A stretch of DNA of 64,000 nucleotides, taken from Balaenoptera acutorostrata. Taxonomy: Eukaryota; Chordata; Mammalia; Artiodactyla; Balaenopteridae. Below the pieces are notes generated by a model. It saw nothing but the letters and a program-made list of their open reading frames with translations. It did not search any database and had not been told where the DNA came from. Location of the stretch: positions 41,573,036 through 41,637,035 of the forward strand of contig NC_080075.1 in assembly GCF_949987535.1 (NCBI RefSeq). The letters are read 5' to 3'. A program made the translations under genes and the position numbers. This document shows positions 43,519 to 56,280 of this stretch, piece after piece (the stretch's first letter is position 1; each line of letters starts with the position of its first letter).

Positions 43519-43734
43519 CCAAAAACCATTTCTTAACATTCTGTTTACTGACTTGATTATTTTTTGTGTGTCTTACCTTAACTCTTTATGTTTGAATACT
43601 TTTTTTCAATATATAAGAAATATATTGAATATTTTATACATGTAAAGCATTTGGTGTATGCTGTGGTAGATAGAGATACATTTAGATGTATATCTACCCT
43701 TAAGGAATGTTAGAGTACAATACAGATGAGGCAG

Positions 43735-43960
43735 TAGGATAATAGTTGAGTGATCTTTGATCTGACAGACCTGAGTTCAAGTCTTGTTCCTGTCATTTAT
43801 TAGATCTCTGGTTTTGGTTATGTTCCTTTATCTCTTAGTGCGTTCTTACTTACTTGAAAATGAGGATAATAACATCCTAAATAAATACAAGGATTTTGGG
43901 AGGATTAAATAAGATAATGCATATCAACACTTAACACAGTGTCAGCGTAAGAAATATACA
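43735..43960 (+). mobile_element. MIR SINE
   Basis: 'gacctgagttcaagtcttg', 'gaaaatgaggataataacat' and 'gaggattaaataagataatg' follow forward MIR order. Confidence 0.8.
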
Positions 43961-44627
43961 AAAAACAATGGTATGAAAAGACAAATGGTAAATTCCATTA
44001 AAGTATATATAGCTGAAGTGCAGTGAGAGGAGTTTAGTTTTCTAAGACTGGAGAAGGCTTCATGGAATTGATAGAATTTAAGTTGATCTTTGAGTAATTT
44101 TCTTTTTAATGATTGGAATTGGAGAAATAGTTATTTCAGTAAAAAGAGTTTTGTTAAAACTTTGGTGTATATTATTCCAGCTAACTTTCTGTATTTATAA
44201 AAAATTGATTTTGTATGTACTATTTGCTTTTTTTAGTATTTTCTCACTTATGTATATCTGAGAACAGAATTTAATGGCAGCCTACTTTTAGTCTTTTGAA
44301 TATAACACCTATTTAACGTTTTTCCTGTGAAGAAAAAAAAAATTAAAATATCCTTGCGCATAGAAATCTGGGTCATGTCCAGCATCAATAGGTAGAAACT
44401 TTTAAGGCTTCTGTTGCTAAATTGCCTACTAGAAAGGTTATACTAATTTATACCCCAACAATAGTATTTGAGAGTGCCTGTTTATTTGCATTAGATATTT
44501 TGAAAAATCCATATAGTAGAGGAAAAACAGATATAGTCACTATCCAAATCTACTTGGTTCCTGCAAGAGTTCAGATATTGAGGATTATTGCATTGTTTGT
44601 ATTGACATATTTGGTTCCTGAGTTTTA

Positions 44628-44983
44628 TTTATTAATTTTAAATTTATTTATTTATTTATTTTTGGCTGCATTGGGTTTTTGTTGCTGCATGCGGGCTTTC
44701 TCTAGTTACGGCGAGTGGGGGCTACTCTTCCTTGCAGTGTGCGGGCTTCTCATTGGAGTGGCTTCTCTTGTTGTGGAGCACAGGCTCTAGGCGCATGGGC
44801 TTCAGTTTTTGTGGTACGCGGGCTCAGTGGTTGTGGCTCGTGGGCTCTAGAGCGCAGGCTCAGTAGTTCTGGGACACGGGCTTAGTTTTTCCGCGGCATG
44901 TGGAATCTTCCCAGAGCAGGGCTTGAACCGTGTTCCCAGCATTAGCAGGCGGATTCTTACCCACTGTGCAACCAGGGAAGTTC
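44628..44983 (-). mobile_element. CHR-type SINE, long form
   Basis: Target-site duplication 'tggttcctgagtttta' at 44,612-44,627 and 44,984-44,999. Confidence 0.94.
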
Positions 44984-45263
44984 TGGTTCCTGAGTTTTAA
45001 TAACGAGTAGTCTACTGTTATTTAGAAAAGCTTTTCCCACTTTGAGATCAGATATTCAGTTAAGCTTTTTTCTAGTTTTTATGAATTGTTTAATTTTTAA
45101 TCCATCTGGAATTTATTTTGGTGTAAGTTATGAAGTGGATCTAATATTAGTTTTTCCAAACTATTACTCATTGATCTTAGCGTCCATCTAGTTTTTCACT
45201 GTTTTGATATGCCACCTCTGTGTTATACAGAAGTTTTAAGTATATTCCTGGAGGTCTATTTTT

Positions 45264-45563
45264 TTTTTTTTTAATTAATTAATTAATTTATTTATTTATT
45301 TTTGGCTGTGTTGGGTCTTCGTTTCTGTGCGAGGGCTTTCTCTAGTTGTGGCAAGCGGGGGCCACTCTTCATCGCGCTGCGCAGGCCTCTCACCATCGCG
45401 GCCTCTCCCGCTGCGGAGCACAGGCTCCAGACGCGCAGGCTCAGCAACTGTGGCTCATGGGCCCAGCCGCTCCGCGGCATGTGGGATCTTCCCAGGCCAG
45501 GGCCCGAACCTGCGTCTCCTGCATTAGCAGGCAGGTTCTCAACCACTGCGCCACCAGGGAAGC
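45264..45563 (-). mobile_element. CHR-type SINE, long form, young subtype
   Basis: Target-site duplication 'cctggaggtctattttt' at 45,247-45,263 and 45,564-45,580. The sequence is close to the 20,532/23,160 group but lacks their body duplication. Confidence 0.95.
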
Positions 45564-45998
45564 CCTGGAGGTCTATTTTTAAGCTTTTTATTGTTTAATT
45601 AATTGTTTGGTTTTAATTTAGTTGCTTCATGATATATTCTAGTACCTGAAAATATTAAACCACATTGCTAGTGAAAAGTTATTTATTCCTTGAGATAAAA
45701 CTTCAGAATTTTTTTGTTGTTGTGTTGCCCTCCTCTCCTCACATTCTGTTGGAATTTTTATTGTAATTGCATAATGTTTATAAATAGGAGCATGAGTTGA
45801 CATCTTACAGTATTGATTTTGCCACTTCAGGAAGCATAATGTGCTTTCCCATTTATATAATCTTCGTGAAACTTTGTGGGGTTTTTCCTTTATGTAGATT
45901 CTGCACGTTTCCTTTATAATTATTCCTAGGTATTTTTATTTCTTGTTCTTGTAAGTGGAATTTTCACACACCTTTATCAATTGTTTTGTTTTATTTTT

Positions 45999-46313
45999 TA
46001 TTTTTATTTTTTTTAAAATTTTATTTATTTATTTTTAACATTTATTTTTGGCTGTGTTGGGTCCTCGTTTCTGTGCGAGGGCTTTCTCCAGTTGCGGCAA
46101 GTGGGGGCCACTCTTCACCGCGGTGCGCGGGCCTCTTCACTATCGCGGCCTCTCTTGTTGCGGAGCACAGGCTCCAGACGCGCAGGCTCAGCAGTTGTGG
46201 CTCATGGGCCCAGTTGCTCCGCGGCATGCGGGATCCTCCCAGACCAGGGCTCGAACCCGTGTCCCCTGCATTAGCAGGCAGACTCTCAACCACTGCACCA
46301 CCAGGGAAGCCCC
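45999..46313 (-). mobile_element. CHR-type SINE, long form, young subtype
   Basis: Target-site duplication 'tgttttattttt' at 45,987-45,998 and about 46,315-46,326, at the 3' end of the next L1. Confidence 0.92.
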
Positions 46314-46699
46314 TTGTTTTATTTTTGATAACAGTTTTATTGGGATACGTACCTTACATGTCACCCATTAAAACTGTACAACTCGGTGGCTTTCACTGTA
46401 TTCACAGAATTATGCAATCATCACCACAGTCAATTTTAGAGCACTTTCATTACCTCAGAAAGAAACCCCACACCGTTTAACTATCACTGTAAATCCCCCG
46501 TCCTCCCAGCCCTAAGCAACAATCTACTTTCCGTATGTATTTGCCTATTTTGAATCTTTCATATAAATGGAATTATAGTATATCTTGTGACTGACTTCTT
46601 TCACTTAGCATATTTTCAAGATTCATCCATGTTGGAGCATGTATCAGTTCTTCATTACTTTCTGTGACTGAATAATACGACATTGTATGAATATAGTAC

Positions 46700-46823
46700 A
46701 TTTTTTTTTTTCATTTTTGGCCGCACCGTGTGGCATGCAGGATCTTCCCCTACCAGTGATCGAACCCATGCCTCCTGCAGTGGAAGCGTGGAGTCTTAAC
46801 CAGTGGACCAGGAGGGAAGTCCC
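46700..46823 (-). mobile_element. CHR-type SINE, short form
   Basis: Diverged short form ('tggccgcaccgtgtggcatg') inside L1M. 'acattttgtt' and 'acattttttt' flank it. Confidence 0.85.
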
Positions 46824-47164
46824 CACATTTTGTTAATCCATTCATCAGTTGATGGACATTTGGGTTGTTCTACCTTTTGACTCTTATGAATAATGCTTTT
46901 GTGAACATTTGTGTAAAACGTTTTCCATGGACTTAGTTTTTACTTCTCACAGGTACTTGGGAGTGGAATTATTTGGTCAAACGGTAACTCAGTTTTACTT
47001 TTTGAAAAACTACCAAACTGTTTTCCAAAATGCTGCAACGTTTTATATTCCCTTCAGTAGTGTATGAGGGTTCCAGTTTCTCAACATCCTCATCAACACT
47101 TGTTACTTTGACTGTTTTATTCTAGCCATCCTAGTGAGCTTAAAGTGGTATCTCATTGTGAGTT

Positions 47165-47345
47165 TTTTTTTTTTTTTTAATGAGGAATCTTTAGTTGTGG
47201 CATGCGGGATCTTTTTTGTTGTTGTTGGTGGCATGCAGACTCTTAGTTGCGGCATGTGGGATGTAGTTCTCTGACCAGGGATTGAACCCAGGCCCCTTGC
47301 ATTGGGAGCGTGGAGTCTTAGCCACTAGACCACCAGGCAAGTTCC
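47165..47345 (-). mobile_element. CHR-type SINE, short form
   Basis: Flanked by 'ctcattgtg(a/g)' on both sides (47,152 and 47,347). Carries a T-rich interruption 'cttttttgttgttgttggtg'. Confidence 0.88.
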
Positions 47346-47470
47346 TCTCATTGTGGTTTTGATTTGCCTTTCCCTGATGAATGATGATGATGAATATCTT
47401 TTTATATGCTTATTTGTCATTTGTATATCTCCTTTGGCAAAATGTCCATTCAGATCCTTTGCTCACTTTT

Positions 47471-47754
47471 TTTTTTTTTTTTTTAATTTTATGGCTGTGT
47501 TGGGTCTTCGTTTCTGTGCGAGGGCTTTCTCTAGTTGCGGCGAGCGGGGGCCACTCTTCATCGCGGTGCGCGGGCCTCTCACTATCGCGGCCTCTCTTGT
47601 TGCGGAGCACAAGCTCCAGACGCGCAGGCTCAGTAGTTGTGGCTCACGGGCCCAGCTGCTCCGCGGCATGTGGGATCTTCCCAGACCAGGGCTCGAACCC
47701 GTGCCCCCTGCATTTGCAGGCAGATTCTTAACCACTGCGCCACCAGGGAAGCCC
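47471..47754 (-). mobile_element. CHR-type SINE, long form, young subtype
   Basis: Target-site duplication 'cctttgctcacttttt' at about 47,456-47,470 and 47,755-47,770. Fewest mutations from the apparent consensus in this window. Confidence 0.95.
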
Positions 47755-48694
47755 CCTTTGCTCACTTTTTAATAGGGTTATTTATTTTTTATTATTGGGT
47801 TGTCAGAGTTCATTAATATATATTCTAGACATGGGTCCCTTATCAGATATATAATTTGCAAATTTTTTCTCCCATACTGTGGGTAGTCTTTTTGCTTTAT
47901 CACTACTGTTCTTTGAAGCACAAAAGGTTTTAATGTTGAAGTTCAGTTTATTTATTTCTTTTGTTGCTTGTGCTTTTGGTTTCATGTCTATTGCCAGAAT
48001 CCATTGCCAAATCCAAAGGCATGAATACTTACTCCCATGTTTTCTTGTAAGTTTAATAGTTTTGGTTCCTATATTTAGGTCTTTGATCCATTTTGAGTCA
48101 ATTTTTTGTACATGGTAAGAGGTAAGGGTCCAACTTCATCCTTTTGTATGAGGCTGTCCAGTTGTTCTGGCACCATTTGTAGAAAGACACTTTCCATTGA
48201 GTGATCTTGGCAGCTTTGTTGAAAATCAGTTGACCGTGGATGCATGGGTTTGTTTTTGGACTCTCATTTCTGTTCCATTGATTTATATGTCTGTCCTTCT
48301 GCCTTGATTACTGTAGCTTTGCAGTAATATTTGAAATTGGAAAGTGTGAATCTTCTAACTTTGTTGTTTTTCAAAATTGTTTGGCTGTTCTGGGTCCTTT
48401 GAGTTTCCTTATGAGTTTTAGGATTAGCTTTTCAATTTTTACAAAGACGCCAGCTGGGATTCTGATAGAGTGTGGTGAATCTATAGATACAGCTGAAGAG
48501 TATTACTATTTTAACAATAGTAAGTCTTTTGATCCATGAACATGGAATGTCTTTCTGTTACTTAGATTTCTTCAACTTTTTTTGACAGTGTGTTGTAGTT
48601 TTCAGAGTATAAGTTTTGCATTTCTTCTTATTATATTCCCAAGAATTTTATTTTATTTTTTTAAAGTCATGAGATGTCACATTAAAGTCTCCTT

Positions 48695-48918
48695 TTTAAA
48701 AAAATTATTTATTTATTTATTTAATTTATTTTTGGCTGTGTTGGGTCTTAGTTGCAGCACGTGGGCTCTCTAGTTGAGACGTGTGAGCTCAGTAGTTGTG
48801 GTGCGTGGGCTTAGATGCCTTGCAGCATGTGGAATCGTAGTTCCCTGACCAGGGATCCAACCCACGTCCCCTGCATTGGAAGGCGGATTCTTTACCACTC
48901 GACCACCAGGGAAGTTCT
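48695..48918 (-). mobile_element. CHR-type SINE, body-deleted
   Basis: Head and 5' part present, middle of the body missing ('cgtgggctctctagttgaga'). Inside L1M. Confidence 0.88.
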
Positions 48919-48972
48919 GAATTTTATTCTTTTTGATGTTATTGTAAATGGAATTGTTTTGTACGTTTCATT

Positions 48973-49304
48973 AAAAAATTTTTTTTTTTTAATTTTTAGC
49001 TGCATTGGGTCTTCATTGCTGCGTGCAGGCTTTCTCTAGTTGCGGTGAGTGGGGGCTACTCTTCGTTGCGGTGCGCGGGCTTCTCATTGCGGTGGCTTCT
49101 CTTGTTGAGGAGTGCAGGCTTCCATAGTTGTGGCATGCAGGCTCAGTAGTTGTGGCTCACAGGGTCTAGAGCGCAGGCTCAGTAGTTGTGGCGCACGGGC
49201 TTAGTTGCTCCATGGCATGTGGAATCTTCTTGGACCAGGGCTCGAACCTGTGTCCCTTGCATTGGCAGCAGACTCTTAACCACTGTGCCACCAGGGAAGT
49301 CCCC
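48973..49304 (-). mobile_element. CHR-type SINE, long form
   Basis: Target-site duplication 'gtttcatt' at 48,965-48,972 and 49,306-49,313. Confidence 0.92.
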
Positions 49305-49540
49305 TGTTTCATTTTTGCATTGCTTATTGCTAGTGTAGAAATGCAATTGATTTTGTATCTTGCAATCTTGTTAAGCTTGTTTATTAATTTTCTTTAGTGA
49401 TTCCTTAAGACTTTCTTAGGATTTATACAAGATCATGTCATCTGTGAATAGAAACAGTTTTACTTCCTTCTTTTCAATTGGGATATGTTTTGTTTCATAT
49501 AACCCTTTATTATTAAATCTGTATCTTCATTTGGTTCCAT

Positions 49541-51180
49541 CATTGGTTCTCAAAGTTTGATGTGTGGACCCTGGGGGTCCCAGAGAGCCTTTCAAGGGGC
49601 CTGAGAGGTAAGTCATATTTGCCTTTTGGTTGATATTTTCACTGGTACTGCAAAGGCGTGGTGGATAAAACACATTGCAGGAAATAACACAGTGCACTAA
49701 GTAGTTAATGAAATCTTTGCTGCCAAGCACTTGCTGTTTAAAAAAAAATTTCACTTGATGCCTTTGATGAAGCAATGGATATTAATATTATTAAATCTCA
49801 AAAGCTTATGTGCATGTCTTTTAATATCCTCTGATGAAATGAGAAATGCATATAAAACATTTTTTCTGTGTACTGCAGTAAATGGTTGTCTTAAGGAAGT
49901 GCCCTCATGTGATTGAGTCGTAAGCTGAACTAGCTGCTTTTTTCATGAAACACCATTTTTATTTGAAAGAATGATTGACTTAGAGGTTATCCAGATTTGG
50001 GTATATGGTGTGCATTTTCTGGAATGAATGAGGCAAGCATGTCACTTCAAACAAGACTGATGGTGTTAGTTGCCAGTGATAAAATTGAACTTTCAAGAAA
50101 AAATTAAGATTTGGAAAACTTGTACCTGTCACTGTGAGTTTGACAGCTGCCCAAAACTTACGGATTTTTTTATGAGATTGATGGAACTATTAATGATACG
50201 ATTTTTTGATATTGTGTAATGAAATATGTCAACAGTGGAAAGATCTACATAACTTAGTGAGCCAGTATTTTCCATATCACCAGTGCATGATGTTACAAAA
50301 TCATTTATGGGCAAAAAGTCTATTCAGAGAGCAAGATAGATCAGTGGATTTTAATGTAACAGTACTGATAAGGTTTTAGATTTCACATTGCAACTTGTCT
50401 TTTAGAAATTAACACTTGGGGCTTCCCTGGTGGTACAGTGATTAAGAATCCGCCTGCCAATGCCGGAGACACGGGTTTGAGCCCTGGTCCAGGAAGATCC
50501 CACATGCTGTGGAATAACTAAGCCCATGCGCCACAACTGCTGAGCCCGCGTGCCACAACTACTGAAGCCCGCGCGCCTAGAGCCTGTGCTCTGCGACAAG
50601 AGAAGCCACCGCAATGAGAAGCCTGCTCACCGCAACGAAGAGTAGCCCCCACTCCCCACAACTAGAGAAAGCCTGCATGCAGCAAGAAAGACCCAATGCA
50701 GCCAAAAATAAATAAGAATAAAAATAAATTAATTAAAAAAAAAGAAATTAACAGTCATTGAGTTTTGGTGTAATATCAAAGAAGAATATCCAAAATTATC
50801 TGACGGGGCTGTTAAAATAGTCCTCTTATTTCCATGTTCAGATCTTTTAAGGATGGATTTTCTTTATTTGCTTTACCAAAACTATATGGCAGCACATAGA
50901 ATGCAGAAGCAGTTAATGAGAATCCAGCTGTTTTCTATTAAGCCAGACTCTAAAGATATTTTCAAAAATTTAAAACAGCGCCACTCAAGTCACTGATTTT
51001 TTAAAAATGGAAAACAGGTAATGAATTTATCGTTTATAAACTAATGAATAAATATTCCTAAATTTTAATTCAAAACACAATAGATATTAATAAATATAAA
51101 TCACCTAAACATAAGTTCTTTTAAGTTTTCAGTCTTTAAGCATGTGAAGGAGCCCTGAAAACAAAGGTTGAGAACTGCTG
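49541..51180. mobile_element. hAT-superfamily DNA transposon, about 1.3 kb without its SINE
   Basis: Terminal inverted repeats 'cattggttctcaaag' (49,541) and 'ggttgagaactgctg' (ending 51,180). Flanking 8-mers 'ggttccat' (49,533-49,540) and 'ggctgcat' (51,181-51,188) match at 6 of 8, consistent with an aged hAT-type 8-bp duplication. The interior may hold degraded transposase, but no frame is open for more than about 60 codons. Confidence 0.8.
50418..50742 (+). mobile_element. CHR-type SINE, long form, inside hAT
   Basis: Target-site duplication 'agaaattaaca' at 50,404-50,414 and 50,743-50,753. Sense orientation to USP34; its tail contains AATAAA. Confidence 0.94.
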
Positions 51181-51188
51181 GGCTGCAT

Positions 51189-51574
51189 AATCTTAAAATT
51201 TTCCCTTTCCTTATTCAGGGTTTTGTTACTCGAATCCCTTCGGTATGGAGATTACTCAGGGTTTAGTCCTTTGCTGTGTATATTATGAAGAGGTTGAAGT
51301 AAGGATTCAGTCTACTCTCATGACTTCATTATTTTTCAGAGTATATTTCTAGCACTGACTGATTTTCCAAGTGTCAGACCAATATCCTTAACTTAGTGCT
51401 AGACAATTTTATTTAAGTATCCTTCATCCTCAAATTCAACAGAAGTGAAACTGAGTCCTTCATCTTGTACTCATATTTATTTTTTTGCTTGCTTCTTTAC
51501 CTAAATCTTGCTTAACTATGAATTTCTCATACTGGAATTTATTTTAGTATTTGTTCTACCTTCCGTACTTTAGA
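51189..51574. other. Intronic sequence, nothing recognised
   Basis: No gene or nameable repeat. Confidence 0.35.
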
Positions 51575-51745
51575 ATGATGCCTCTGGAACTTTAATGTAC
51601 ATATGATCACTTGGAGATTTTCTTAAAAAGGCAGATTAATTCAAGCAGTCTGGAATTTTGCCTGAGTCTTCATTCTAAGAAAGCTTCTACATGATGCTGA
51701 TGTTGTTGGTCTTTAGTACACACTTTGAGTAGCAAGGCCTTAGAA
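51575..51745 (+). mobile_element. MER5A-type hAT MITE
   Basis: 'tgatcacttggagattttct' to 'catgatgctgatgttgttgg' and the end 'acactttgagtagcaagg' follow MER5A order. Confidence 0.72.
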
Positions 51746-51839
51746 TACGTTAATTCCATTTATTCTGCTCCTGTCTTTTATACTATTGTTGTAGTGTATT
51801 TTAATTATATTTTTAAAGTTTAATAAGATGTTATTGTCA

Positions 51840-52750
51840 AGTCAGTATTCATTTAGATTTACCCACTTTTATCCTTTCTGTTGCTGTTCATTCTCTTTTG
51901 CATCTCTGGGCTTTCATCTGGGATCATTTTTCTTTTAGAATTTCCTTTAGTGTGGTTCTGCTGTGGATGATCTTTCCCATATTTGCTTGTCTTTTAAAAT
52001 GAAGATAAAATATATTTTCAGACAAGCAAACACTGAAATAGGGTATTGAATTACAGATTTGTGGGTGCTGTTGCTTCTTTCAATAAGTCATTCCATTTAA
52101 AAAAATTTTTGGCTTAAATAGTTTATACTGAGAATTCAGCCATCAGTTTTACTATTGCTTCTTTAAAGGTAAGTTTTTTCATCTGTCTGATTTTAAGATT
52201 TTCTCATTGTCTTAGGTCTTCAGCAGTTTTACTGTGATGTGTCTACGTCTCTTTTTGTATTTATTTGCGAACGATTCATTCTTGAATCTGGTTTGAGTTT
52301 TGAAAAGTTAGTTTTGTAGCCATTATTTCTTCAAGTATATGTCCTGCCTCATGATTTCATCACTTTTTGGAATTCCAGTTACATAAATGCTATATGTTTT
52401 TCATCATCTTCCTTCACTCTTTTGCTCTTCTGTATTTTCCATCCTTTTGTCTTTTTTGTGTGTCTGTACTTCAGTCTAGATATTTATTTTTGACCTACCT
52501 TCCTTAAATTGTATGTAATCTAGTATTAAAGCCATGTATTGAGATCTTAATTCCAGTTATTGTATATTTTAATTCTAAAGCTTTTGATTCTGTTTTAATA
52601 GTTTTCAGAACTTTGCTGAAATTCTTCATCTTAATATCTACTATCTTGAACATATTGCTATTATAAAGTTCAGGTCTGATAACTAATTAATCTTATTTTT
52701 TTCTTACTTCCCTCCCCCCCTCTGTTTTGATTATGTGGTTTATGGTCTTG
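51840..52750 (-). mobile_element. L1M 5'-region fragment
   Basis: Minus-strand L1M sequence upstream of ORF2: on the plus strand 'gctttcatctgggatcattt', 'cctttagtgtggttctgctg', 'gccattatttcttcaagtat', 'ggaattccagttacataaat'. Non-coding. Confidence 0.68.
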
Positions 52751-52774
52751 TTTTTTGGTATGCTTGATAGATTT

Positions 52775-53165
52775 TTTTTAACTTTGTTATAGAAAAACTT
52801 AGTCGTGTAGAAGTAGGAAGGTTCATAGCAATGATATTTATGAATCTGTCACTCAATCAATAATTACTAGCTCATAGACAATTTTGTTTCATTTGTATCC
52901 TACTCATTCCCTTTCCCCCACCCACTGTATGATTTTCAAGCAAATCCAAGTATTATATGTTACGTGTATACATTTCAGTATAGTTCTCTAAAAGACAAAT
53001 ACTTTAAAAATACATAACCACAATATCATCATTACAACTAAAAAATTAAGAGTAATGTAATACAAAACATCTAGTGGTCAAATTTCTCTCATAATCTAAA
53101 TTTTAAAAAGTTTTGTTTAATTTTTCCTTTAAAATTTGAATCAAGGTTCAGATGAAGTCTATTGT
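52775..53165 (-). mobile_element. L1M-type 3'-UTR fragment
   Basis: 'catagacaattttgtttcat', 'ttttcaagcaaatccaagt' and 'ttctctaaaagacaaatac' match a common old L1 3' region. Confidence 0.55.
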
Positions 53166-53177
53166 AGTCGCTGATTC

Positions 53178-53297
53178 TTTTTTTTTTCCTCCCCCGCTGC
53201 ACAGCTTGCGGGATCTTAGCCCCCCGACCAGGGATTGAACCTGCACCCTCAGCAGTGAAAACATGGAGTCCTAACCACTGGACTGCCAGGGAATTCC
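53178..53297 (-). mobile_element. CHR-type SINE, short form
   Basis: 'gctgcacagcttgcgggatc' and 'ccactggactgccagggaat' mark the short variant, as at 37,177. Confidence 0.9.
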
Positions 53298-54079
53298 CAA
53301 ACTTATTCATCTTGTAACTAGAAGTTTGTACCCTTTGACCAACATTGTCCCATTTCTTCCACCCCCCACTCTCCTGGCAACCACCATTCTACTCTCTTTT
53401 TCTGTGAGTTCAGCTTTTTAAGATTTCATGTATAAGTGAGACTATATAATGTTTGTCTTTCTCCGACTTACTTCACTCAGCATAATGCCTTAAAGGTCCA
53501 TTCATGTTGTCACAGATGGCTGAATTTATTCCATTATATATATGTACCACAGCTTCCTTGTCCATTCATCCATCAGTGGACACGTAGGTTGCTTCCATTT
53601 CTTGGCTTTTTGTTGTGAATAATGCTGCATTGATCATGGGGGTATAGATATCTCTTTGAGATAGTAATCCATTTCCTTTGGATATGTACCCATAGGTGGG
53701 ATTGCTAGATCATGTTCTATTTTTGCATTTTTTGAGGAACCTCCATACTGTTTTACACTGTGGCTGTACCAATTTACATTCCCACTTACAGTACACCAGG
53801 GTTCCCTTTTCTCCAAATCATCAAAAACACTTGTTATCATTTGTCTTTTTGATGATGGCTATTCTAACAGATGTGAGGTGATAGCTCATTGTAGTTGATT
53901 TGCATTTCCCTGATGATTTGTGATGTTGAACATCTTTTATGTACCTGTTGGCTATTTGTGTGTTGTCTTTGGAAGACTGTCTATTCGGGTCATTTGCCGT
54001 TTTTTAATTGGTTATTTGATTTTTTTGCTATTGAGTTGTATGAGTTTCTTATATATATACTTTTTATTTTTTATTATTT

Positions 54080-54267
54080 TTAAAGATTTTTTGATGTGGA
54101 CCATTTTTAAAGTCTTCATTGATTCTGTTACAGTATTGCTTCTGTTTTTTATGTTTTGGTGTTTTGGCTGTGAGGCATGTGGGATCTTAGCTCCCCGACC
54201 AGGGATCGAACCTGCACCCCCTGCATTGGAAGGCAAAGTCTTAACCACTGGACCGCCAGGGAAGTCG
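54080..54267 (-). mobile_element. CHR-related SINE with alternative 3' half
   Basis: The head is the usual short form, but the 3' half is 'gatgtggaccatttttaaag' and 'ttctgttacagtattgcttc', a different tail from the other copies. The same tail remnant is at 11,315. Confidence 0.82.
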
Positions 54268-56280
54268 CTTTTATATATTCTAGATATTAACTGTTTGTAA
54301 GATAAATGGTTTGCAAGTATTTTCTCCCATTCTGTAGGTTGATTGTTTCTTTTGCTGTACAGAAACTTCTTAGTTTGATGTAGTCCTACTTGTTTATTTT
54401 GTTGTTGTTGCTTGTGCTTTTGGTTGTGATAGCCAAAAAAATCGTTACCAAGACCACTGTAAAATAACTTTTCCTCTCTGTTTTTGGTTTTAGGTCTTAT
54501 ATTTGAATCTTTAATCCATTTTGAGTTAATTTTTGTGTATGGTGTAAGATAAGGATCCGGTTTCATTCTGTTGTGTGTAGCTATTCAGTTTTCCCAACAC
54601 CATGTATTGAAGACTGTTCTTTCCCCATTGAATATTCTTGTCTCACTTGCCAAATATTAGTCAACCATTTATGCATGGGTTTATTTCTGACCTTTTCATT
54701 CTGTTCCGTTGGTTTGTGCATCTCTTTTTATTCCAGTACTGTTTAATCATAATTTTTTTAAGTTTTTTTAAAAATTATCATAATTTTGTAATATAATTTG
54801 AAATCAGAAAGTGTGATGCCTCTAGCTTTGTTCTTTCTTAGTATTGCTCTGACTGTTCGGAGTCTTTTGTTGTTTCATGTGAATTTTAGGATTTTTTTTC
54901 TCTTTTTCCTTGAAAAATTCCATTGAAAGTTTGAGGGATGTCATTGAACTTTTAAATGGTTTGGGGTAGTATGGACATTTTAACAATATTAATTCTTCTG
55001 CTTTGTGAACATAGGATATCTTTCCATTTATTTGTGTCTTCTTTAATTTCCTTCATCATTTTCTTATAGTTTTCACCATCTTGCTTTAGTTTACTTCTAA
55101 GTATTTATTATATTTGATGCTATTGCTATGGATTGTTTTCTTTTTCAGATAGTTCATTGTTAGTGTATTGAAATGTAACTGATTATGTTGATATTGTACT
55201 CTGCAACTTTACCGGATTTGTTTATTTAGTTTTTTGTTTGTTTTTGGTGGAGTCTTTAGGATTTTTTAATATATGAGATCATGTCATCTACAAACATGAT
55301 ACTCATCTTAGGTATGAATCCCACTTGATGATGGTGTATAATCCTTTTAATGTGCTGTTGAATTTGGTTTGCTAGTATTTTGTTGAAGAATTTTTACATG
55401 TATGTTCATCAGGAATATTGACCCGTAATTTTCTTTTCTTGTATCCTCATTGGGCTTTGGTATCAGGGTAATGCTGGCTTTCACTGTAAAATGAGTTTGG
55501 GAGTGTTCCTTCCTCTTCATTTTTTTGAAGGGTTTGAAAAGGATTGGTGTTAATTATTCTTTAAATGTTTGGTAGAGTTCACCTGTGAAATCATCTGGTC
55601 CTCGGCTTTTCTTTGTTGGAAGGTTTTGCTTACTAATTCAGTTCCCTTAGTCATTATTGGTCTGTTCACATTTTCTATTTCTTCACGATTCAGTCTGTAT
55701 AGGTTGTATGTTTCTAGATATTTATCCATTTTTCTAGGTTGTCTAATTTGTTGGCTTATAATTGTTTATAGTAGTCTCTTAAGATCCATCAGTTGTAATA
55801 CCTCAGTTGTCTCCTCTTTCATTTCTGATTTTGAGTGCTTTCTTTTCTTAGTCTAGCTAAGGATTTGTCTTTTTTTTTTTTAATCTTCTTAAAGAACCAG
55901 CTTTTAGTTTAATGGATTTTTTTTCTATTTTTCAAGTTTCTATTTCCTTTATTTCTGCTCTGATGTTTGTTATTTTCTTCCTTCAGCTAACTTTGGGCTT
56001 AGTTTGTGCTTTTTCTGGGCTTAGTTTGTTCTTTTTCTAGTTTCTTGAGGTGTAAAGTTAGGTAGTTTATTTGAGGGTTTTTCCCCCCCTTAACATAACA
56101 TTTATCTCTGTAAGTTTCCCTCTTAGAACTACGTTTGCTGCATTCCCTAAGTTTTGGTATGTTGCATTTCCACTTTTGTCTCAAGATATTTTTTGATTTC
56201 CCTTTTGACTACTTTGACTCATTGGTTGTTCATACATATGTTGTATATTTTATGTTATTTTATTATTATTATTTTTTTGT

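Larger units (their letters stand above)
44270..45998 (-). mobile_element. L1M (old), 3' UTR to ORF2, split by two SINEs
   Basis: Order on the plus strand: 'attgcctactagaaaggtta' and 'gagagtgcctgttt' (3' UTR), then ORF2 sequence 'ttttaatccatctggaattt', 'tattcctaggtatttttat'. Interrupted at 44,628 and 45,264. No open frame. Confidence 0.75.
46318..49532 (-). mobile_element. L1M (old), 3' UTR to reverse-transcriptase region, split by five SINEs
   Basis: 3' UTR at 46,318-46,640 ('gtacaactcggtggctttca', 'catccatgttgg'), ORF2 end around 46,830-47,160 and 47,345-47,455, then ORF2 through 47,770-48,690 and 49,310-49,530. A minus frame at 47,803-47,985 keeps ORF2-like residues (FNIKTFCASKNS, WEKKFANYISDKG). 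Ends where the hAT element begins. Confidence 0.78.

Noticed and set aside
45986..46480. 164-codon ORF on the plus strand
   Set aside because: SINE antisense sequence continuing into an old L1 3' UTR; no independent coding signal.
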